A DNA stretch of 64,000 nucleotides, from the NCBI RefSeq assembly GCF_024436035.1, contig NZ_JANFNG010000007.1, positions 124,001 through 188,000 on the forward strand. Reading direction: 5' to 3'. Positions 52,209 through 64,000 of this stretch are shown piece after piece. The notes beneath the pieces are model-generated. The model made no database searches. It saw nothing but the letters and a program-made list of their open reading frames with translations, and had not been told where the DNA came from. Source of the DNA: Streptomyces humicola. Its GTDB lineage: Bacteria > Actinomycetota > Actinomycetes > Streptomycetales > Streptomycetaceae. How positions within the stretch are numbered: the stretch's first letter is position 1; every line of letters begins with the position of its first letter. A program made the translations under genes and the position numbers.

Positions 52209-52388
52209 CTCGCGTGCGCTGGGGGCCGTCACGGGGCCGTAGGCCGTCGCCAGGCCTTCCGGTAGACCTCATCCACCGCCTTGCGGGCGCGGGTCTCACT
52301 GGTGGTACCTGGCCCGCTTCGCGGCCACGCCGCTGTGGTAGCCCGGCTGAGCGCCGGGTGCCACCGGGGCGGTTGGTACGCTCGCGGC

Positions 52389-52859
52389 ATGAACCCGCAG
52401 GACCTGGCCAACCTCGCGAACCTGCGCCGAGCGCGGGATCTCATCGACCGGGAGTACGCCCGCCCACTCGACGTGCCGACAATGGCACGCCACGCGCTGA
52501 TGTCCTCGGCGCACTTCTCGCGCCAGTTCCGTGCCGCCTATGGTGAAACGCCCTACAGCTACCTCATGACCCGCAGGATCGAGCGGGCGATGGCGCTGCT
52601 GCGCGGCGGCGTGAGCGTGACCGACGCCTGCATGGCGGTCGGTTGTACCTCCCTGGGCTCGTTCAGCACCCGTTTCACCGAGCTGGTCGGCGAGACCCCC
52701 AGCGCGTACCGCAGCCGGGAGCACCGCGCCGTGTCGGCGATGCCCGCGTGCGTGGCGAAGGTGCGCACCCGGCCGGTCAAGGGCGCGCCGAGCACTGGGG
52801 CGCCGAACGGCGGCAGGTCGAGCAGGACCCGAGAAGCGAGCCCCGAAGCCGCCGCCTAG
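52389..52859 (+). CDS. AraC-family transcriptional regulator
   Basis: 156 residues from MNPQDLANLANLRRARDLI. Residues 10-110 are the double helix-turn-helix AraC domain (VPTMARHALMSSAHFSRQFRAAYGETPYSYLMTRRIERAM; VGCTSLGSFSTRFTELVGETPSAYR). There is no N-terminal sensing domain. It lies 10 bases before a VOC-family gene, which it probably controls. The pair sits between nusG and rplK, where no gene is normally found. Confidence 0.9.
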   Translation: MNPQDLANLANLRRARDLIDREYARPLDVPTMARHALMSSAHFSRQFRAAYGETPYSYLMTRRIERAMALLRGGVSVTDACMAVGCTSLGSFSTRFTELVGETPSAYRSREHRAVSAMPACVAKVRTRPVKGAPSTGAPNGGRSSRTREASPEAAA

Positions 52860-52869
52860 CGTTGGCTGC

Positions 52870-53280
52870 ATGACCATCGCACTCCAGTACTGCCACATCA
52901 CCGTCAACGACCCCGACGAGGCGCTCGCCTTCTACCGTGACGGGCTCGGCCTGGAGGTCCTCAACGACGTCGCCTCGGGCGACTACCGCTGGATCACCCT
53001 GGGCAGCACGACCCAGCCGGGCCCGGAGATCGTGCTCAGCGAACCGCACGCCGGCCGCTCCCAGGCCGACGGCGACGCCCTGCAGGAACTGCTGACCAAG
53101 GGCGTCCTGCCGATGACCGTCTTCCGCACCGATGACCTCGACGCGACCTTCGAGAGGGTCCGGGCGTCCGGCGCCGAGGTGCTGCAGGAGCCCATCGACC
53201 AGCCCTGGGGTCCGCGCGACTGCGCGTTTCGCGATCCCTCGGGCAACATGGTCCGGATCTCACAGGCGCCGAAGGCGTAG
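52870..53280 (+). CDS. VOC-family (glyoxalase/dioxygenase fold) protein
   Basis: 136 residues. Metal ligands of a VOC fold are visible: His in ALQYCHITV, Glu in EIVLSEP and Glu in EVLQEPIDQPWGPR, followed by CAFRDPSGNMVRI. Small VOC proteins act in resistance (bleomycin, fosfomycin) or small-molecule metabolism. Adjacent AraC gene suggests an inducible unit. Confidence 0.9.
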   Translation: MTIALQYCHITVNDPDEALAFYRDGLGLEVLNDVASGDYRWITLGSTTQPGPEIVLSEPHAGRSQADGDALQELLTKGVLPMTVFRTDDLDATFERVRASGAEVLQEPIDQPWGPRDCAFRDPSGNMVRISQAPKA

Positions 53281-53326
53281 CCCGCCGAACCGCGGCCGGC
53301 GCCGATCAGGATCAGCCGACGGCCGA

Positions 53327-53357
53327 TTACAGGGCTCGCCGCGATACCCGTTATCGT
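53327..53357 (+). promoter_or_regulatory. possible rplK promoter
   Basis: TTACAG, 19 bases, TATCGT, about 85 bases before rplK. A promoter is needed here because nusG is followed by a terminator, but the boxes are weak. Confidence 0.35.
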
Positions 53358-53442
53358 AGTGCGGTATGCCTCCATCCAGCCGATGCCGCCGGCTGATGCG
53401 GATGGACGGCGGAAACTCTCACTCAAGGACCCGGAGAGAGCA

Positions 53443-53877
53443 ATGCCTCCCAAGAAGAAGAAGGTCACGGGGCTGATCAAGCTCCAGATCCAGGCCGGCG
53501 CCGCCAACCCGGCCCCGCCGGTCGGCCCGGCGCTGGGTCAGCACGGCGTCAACATCATGGAGTTCTGCAAGGCCTACAACGCCGCGACCGAGTCGCAGCG
53601 TGGCATGGTCGTGCCGGTGGAGATCACGGTCTACGAGGACCGTTCCTTCACCTTCATCACCAAGACGCCGCCGGCCGCGAAGCTCATCCTCAAGGCCGCG
53701 GGCGTGGAGAAGGGCTCCGGTGAGCCGCACGTGAAGAAGGTCGCGAAGATCACCCGCGACCAGGTGCGTGAGATCGCCACGACCAAGATGCCCGACCTGA
53801 ACGCCAACGACCTGGACGCCGCCGAGAAGATCATCGCCGGCACCGCCCGTTCCATGGGCGTCACGGTCGAGGGCTGA
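53443..53877 (+). CDS. rplK: 50S ribosomal protein L11
   Basis: 144 residues from [19 protein letters not shown], with GGAGAG upstream. The conserved [20 protein letters not shown] and the C-terminal RNA-binding domain ([32 protein letters not shown]) are intact. L11 binds the GTPase centre of 23S rRNA. 87 bases before rplA. Confidence 0.97.
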   Translation: MPPKKKKVTGLIKLQIQAGAANPAPPVGPALGQHGVNIMEFCKAYNAATESQRGMVVPVEITVYEDRSFTFITKTPPAAKLILKAAGVEKGSGEPHVKKVAKITRDQVREIATTKMPDLNANDLDAAEKIIAGTARSMGVTVEG

Positions 53878-53964
53878 CGAGGGCCGAGCCCCCGCAAGAC
53901 CTCCGTGGGAGGGCCAGGCGCTGGCCCGTGACCACGAACTCCACACTGATACCGAGGAGCAGCA

Positions 53965-54687
53965 GTGAAGCGCAGCAAGAGCCTCCGGGCTGCGGACGCC
54001 AAGATCGACCGGGAGCGGCAGTACGCCCCGCTCGAGGCCGTGCGTCTCGCCAAGGAGACCGCCAGCACCAAGTTCGACTCGACCGTCGAGGTCGCCATGC
54101 GTCTGGGCGTCGACCCGCGCAAGGCCGACCAGATGGTCCGCGGCACCGTGAACCTTCCGCACGGCACCGGCAAGACCGCCCGGGTCCTGGTCTTCGCGAC
54201 CGGTGACCGCGCCGAGGCCGCGCGTGCCGCGGGCGCCGACATCGTCGGCGCCGACGAACTGATCGACGAGGTGTCCAAGGGCCGCCTGGACTTCGACGCC
54301 GTCGTCGCCACCCCGGACCTGATGGGCAAGGTCGGCCGTCTGGGTCGCGTGCTCGGTCCGCGGGGTCTCATGCCGAACCCGAAGACCGGCACCGTCACCC
54401 CGGACGTCGCCAAGGCCGTCACCGAGATCAAGGGCGGCAAGATCGAGTTCCGCGTCGACCGCCACTCCAACCTGCACTTCATCATCGGCAAGACGTCGTT
54501 CGGTGAGCAGCAGCTGGTGGAGAACTACGCGGCGGCGCTGGAGGAGATCCTGCGTCTGAAGCCGTCCGCCGCCAAGGGCCGCTACATCAAGAAGGCCGTC
54601 GTGAGCACCACGATGGGCCCCGGCATCCAGCTCGACCCGAACCGCACGCGCAACCTCCTCGTCGAAGAGGACGCCGCCGCGGTCTGA
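53965..54687 (+). CDS. rplA: 50S ribosomal protein L1
   Basis: 240 residues from GTG (GAGGAG upstream). [19 protein letters not shown], the [26 protein letters not shown] region and [14 protein letters not shown] are characteristic. L1 forms the stalk at the E site and commonly represses its own L11-L1 mRNA. Confidence 0.97.
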   Translation: MKRSKSLRAADAKIDRERQYAPLEAVRLAKETASTKFDSTVEVAMRLGVDPRKADQMVRGTVNLPHGTGKTARVLVFATGDRAEAARAAGADIVGADELIDEVSKGRLDFDAVVATPDLMGKVGRLGRVLGPRGLMPNPKTGTVTPDVAKAVTEIKGGKIEFRVDRHSNLHFIIGKTSFGEQQLVENYAAALEEILRLKPSAAKGRYIKKAVVSTTMGPGIQLDPNRTRNLLVEEDAAAV

Positions 54688-54792
54688 TCACCGGCGTACG
54701 CAGGGGGGCCCGGGGCTTTGCGCCTCGGGCCTCCTGCGCGTGCGCCAGCGCGCTCTCCTCGAATCGAACATAAGACCGAATGGGGGGGTCCC

Positions 54793-54971
54793 GTGAGGAA
54801 TCGATTCCGCAGAGGTGCGGCGCTCGCCGCCGTCGTGGCGCTAGGCGCGCTGTCGGCCTGCAGCAGCAGCGGGGGAGTCAAGGCCGCTCCCGCGCCCGGC
54901 TGATCCCTGCATCCGACACCCTCGACTACGCAGCCCTGCTGAAAGGCGCGGGGACGGGCCAGACGTCCTGA
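54793..54971 (+). pseudogene. collapsed lipoprotein gene
   Basis: A GTG-started 36-codon frame encodes a perfect lipoprotein signal (RRGAALAAVVALGALSAC, then SSSGG) and stops after KAAPAPG. In another frame a typical lipoprotein tail follows at once (IPASDTLDYAALLKGAGTGQ, TS and stop). So the head and tail of a lipoprotein remain with the body deleted. From memory, a full lipoprotein gene lies at this place between rplA and rplJ in S. coelicolor. The 36-residue lipopeptide could still be made. Confidence 0.72.
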
Positions 54972-54972
54972 T

Positions 54973-55002
54973 TTGCCTCGCCGCGGGCGGCTCACGTACT
55001 CT
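54973..55002 (+). promoter_or_regulatory. rplJL promoter
   Basis: TTGCCT (54973-54978), 18 bases, TACTCT (54997-55002), upstream of the L10 leader. Confidence 0.6.
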
Positions 55003-55019
55003 CTTGCGGAAGCCAAAGA

Positions 55020-55239
55020 CCGCTGGTCGCTGTCGTGCCTGCCCGCAAGGGGCCGGGCGCGGTGGCCGAAGGATCCGCTAACGGCGGACGGCCCGCGTAG
55101 GTGACACAAGGATGAGCTCCCGGAACGTCTGTTCCGGTGGAGTGACGCCCCGTGCGCCTGCGCCGGGGCGTTTCGTGCGTTTCCAGTCGCCTCCTTCACT
55201 CCTTGCGGTCCGCAATCACCCGGAAGGAGGCCGAGGCTC
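55020..55239 (+). promoter_or_regulatory. ribosomal protein L10 leader (candidate)
   Basis: A 220-base untranslated, structured region before rplJ. It contains the hairpin ACGCCCCG(T)...CCGGGGCGT (about 55145-55172) and the CCGGAACGTCTGTTCCGG stem just upstream. In other bacteria the L10-L12 complex binds such a leader to repress rplJL. Assignment rests on position and folding potential only. Confidence 0.6.
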
Positions 55240-55800
55240 ATGGCGAGGCCTGACAAGGCTGCCGCGGTTGCCGAGCTGACGGACAAGTTCCGCAACTCCA
55301 ACGCCGCTGTGCTCACCGAGTACACCGGTCTCACCGTGGCGCAGCTCAAGGAGCTGCGTCGTTCGCTCGGTGAGAACGCCAATTACCGCGTGGCGAAGAA
55401 CACGCTGACCAAGATCGCGGCCAACGAGGCCGGGATCACCGCGCTCGACGACCTGTTCACGGGTTCGACGGCGATCACCTTCGTCTACGGCGACCCCGTC
55501 GCCTCGGCAAAGGGACTGCGGGACTTCGCCAAGGAGAACCCCGCTCTCGTCATCAAGGGCGGTGTCCTTGACGGCAAGGCGCTGTCCGCCGACGAGATCA
55601 AGAAGCTCGCGGACCTCGAGTCCCGTGAGGTGCTGCTCGCCAAGCTGGCCGGTGGCATGAAGGCGTCCATGGCCAAGGCCGCGGCGACCTTCCAGGCCCC
55701 GCTCTCGAAGTTCGTCCGTACCGCGGATGCGCTGCGCAGCAAGGTCGAGCAGGGCGGTGCCGGTACGCCGGCTCCCGCCGCCGAGGACGCGGCCGAGTAA
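55240..55800 (+). CDS. rplJ: 50S ribosomal protein L10
   Basis: 186 residues from [20 protein letters not shown] (GGAAGGAGG upstream). [21 protein letters not shown] and [12 protein letters not shown] are hallmark L10 sequences; the C-terminal helix for L7/L12 dimers ([16 protein letters not shown]) is intact. Base of the ribosomal stalk. Confidence 0.97.
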   Translation: MARPDKAAAVAELTDKFRNSNAAVLTEYTGLTVAQLKELRRSLGENANYRVAKNTLTKIAANEAGITALDDLFTGSTAITFVYGDPVASAKGLRDFAKENPALVIKGGVLDGKALSADEIKKLADLESREVLLAKLAGGMKASMAKAAATFQAPLSKFVRTADALRSKVEQGGAGTPAPAAEDAAE

Positions 55801-55890
55801 TCACCCGGCCCCAGCCCTCGCAGCGGGCCCGTCACACGCCCGCCGAAACATCCCCCCGGCACCAGCCGACTTAGTGGAAGGACCGCCACC

Positions 55891-56280
55891 ATGGCGAAGC
55901 TCACCCAGGACGAGCTGCTCGAGCAGTTCGGCGAGATGACCCTCATCGAGCTCTCCGAGTTCGTGAAGGCCTTCGAGGAGAAGTTCGACGTCGAGGCTGC
56001 CGCTCCGGTCGCCGTTGCCGCCGCTGGTGGTGCCGCTGCCGGTGCCCCGGCCGAGGCTCCCGAGGAGAAGGACGAGTTCGACGTCATCCTCACCTCCGCC
56101 GGTGACAAGAAGATCCAGGTCATCAAGGTCGTGCGCGAGCTGACCTCCCTCGGCCTGAAGGAGGCCAAGGACCTGGTCGACGGTGCGCCGAAGCCGCTGC
56201 TCGAGAAGGTCAACAAGGAGGCTGCGGACAAGGCCGTCGAGGCCCTCAAGGGCGCCGGCGCCGGTGTCGAGGTCAAGTAA
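55891..56280 (+). CDS. rplL: 50S ribosomal protein L7/L12
   Basis: 129 residues. N-terminal dimerisation domain ([20 protein letters not shown]), Ala-rich hinge, and C-terminal factor-binding domain ([36 protein letters not shown]). Recruits translation GTPases. Confidence 0.97.
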   Translation: MAKLTQDELLEQFGEMTLIELSEFVKAFEEKFDVEAAAPVAVAAAGGAAAGAPAEAPEEKDEFDVILTSAGDKKIQVIKVVRELTSLGLKEAKDLVDGAPKPLLEKVNKEAADKAVEALKGAGAGVEVK

Positions 56281-56333
56281 GACCCGGCACACGCACCGAC
56301 CTCGTGTCGTGCCTCTTTCGAGGGGCTGATCAG

Positions 56334-56371
56334 CCGCAGGGCGGCCACCCTTTCGGGTGGCCGCCCTGCGG
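56334..56371 (+). terminator. perfect 17-bp hairpin between rplL and rpoB
   Basis: Arms 56334-56350 (CCGCAGGGCGGCCACCC) and 56355-56371 pair perfectly around TTTC, then TGTTTC. It is a terminator or attenuator separating the rplJL and rpoBC transcripts. The rest of the 613-base gap holds no convincing gene. Confidence 0.9.
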
Positions 56372-56689
56372 TGTTTCGGCCTGTGACGGAACGGATCCGT
56401 GCCGTCGGCGGTGAGCACAGGTATGGTGATCTTCGCCGGTTCGTTCCGGGGCGTCGGAGGCTCGCTGTGAGCATCCCCGCGGGGCGGGGGCCTTGACGAA
56501 CCGGACGCAGCGCGCAATTCTCAGGACGCGTCGCGATGTCGTTCCGCCTCTCAGGGGGTGGGAGGAATGGAACGGCGGCGATGAGGGAATGACTGTGGTC
56601 GAGCGCAGGACCCAGACCTTGGGGTCCGCCCTGAGGCGGGCCCTACCGGATGACGAGGGGGAGATGATTCGGTCTCCGAATCACTGCTC

Positions 56690-56718
56690 TGGACATCAGT
56701 GTGCCGAGTGGCTACACT
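56690..56718 (+). promoter_or_regulatory. rpoBC promoter
   Basis: TGGACA (56690-56695), 17 bases, TACACT (56713-56718); a good vegetative sigma-factor promoter about 175 bases before rpoB. Confidence 0.78.
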
Positions 56719-56893
56719 GACCCTTTGCGCTGCCTGTTAGCTGCCGTCTGGCCCGTCACCAGCGGCATGCCCACGTCTGAGTATCGCCGATGGAGATGTC
56801 CCCGACCTTCCGGTCGCCGGAGTTCGCCATCCATGCTCAGGGGCGGGGACCGGTACGCGCGTAGTGAGTCCGAGCCCTCGGAAGGACCCCCTC

Positions 56894-60379
<3,486 letters not shown>

Positions 60380-60548
60380 CGGGTTGGCCGGGTCCCGCCC
60401 GTCACCCGACCGCCACCCCGGTCGGAGTCCCTTCGGGACACGTGACATTGGTCCCCGGCCGCACCCCGGACCCGTTCAGACCCTGTTTGACACTCGACCC
60501 CGGCAGCATCGATTTTCGGGGCAAGCCCGAAGGTGGGATTGACACAAA

Positions 60549-64000
<3,452 letters not shown>

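Overview
The window reads as a piece of a Streptomyces (or close relative) chromosome. It has very high GC with strong G/C bias at third codon positions, many GTG starts and some TTG starts, actinobacterial versions of RpoB, RpoC, NusG and SecE, an actinomycete integrative conjugative element (AICE), and a gene order that matches from memory the S. coelicolor stretch from the second nuo cluster to rpoBC. Everything here comes from reading the sequence; no database search was run.

Layout. (1) 1-5246: end of a respiratory complex I cluster (nuoL partial, nuoM, nuoN), then htpX. (2) 5323-11696: a mostly minus-strand block with a YccF-type membrane protein, a one-piece ABC exporter flanked by two tiny related His/Gly/Tyr-rich peptides that are easy to miss, a membrane protein, an LCP cell-wall ligase, a decayed LuxR-type response regulator and yajQ. 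(3) 11865-35946: a tRNA-Tyr gene and about 24 kb of mobile DNA stacked behind it. The 3' part of the tRNA recurs at 21742, 30044, 34243 and 35918. The first interval (11897-21793) is a complete AICE: GntR regulator, SCO3933-like protein, FtsK-type transfer ATPase, spread proteins, HUH replication initiator, Xis and Int, plus an unusual phosphatase/regulator pair. The later intervals are decaying elements. They hold integrase tails, a receptor-type Ser/Thr kinase cut by an IS5-like element and facing a two-gene operon of unknown function, a broken cation transporter beside small redox, methyltransferase and TusA-like genes, a secreted beta-helix protein, an SDR/TetR pair around a perfect palindrome, and a DinB protein.

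(4) 35948-43559: core-like accessory genes (ICMT-like, MASE1 and DUF4232 proteins, a GT39-type glycosyltransferase, a NAD(P)-binding protein, an amidohydrolase) with a frameshifted methyltransferase relic. (5) 43799-50750: tRNA-Thr, tRNA-Met, rpmG, a MaoC pair like HadA/HadB, murB, a polytopic membrane protein, adenosine deaminase, an aminotransferase and tRNA-Trp. (6) 50876-64000: secE-nusG, then a terminator and an AraC/VOC gene pair in a place normally occupied directly by rplK, then rplK-rplA, a collapsed lipoprotein gene, rplJ-rplL, rpoB, and rpoC running off the end.

The best candidates for something undescribed are the paired mini-peptides with the ABC exporter, the kinase with its divergent two-gene operon, and the phosphatase/DUF5919 cargo of the AICE. 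The clearest structural result is the five-copy tRNA-Tyr attachment-site array.
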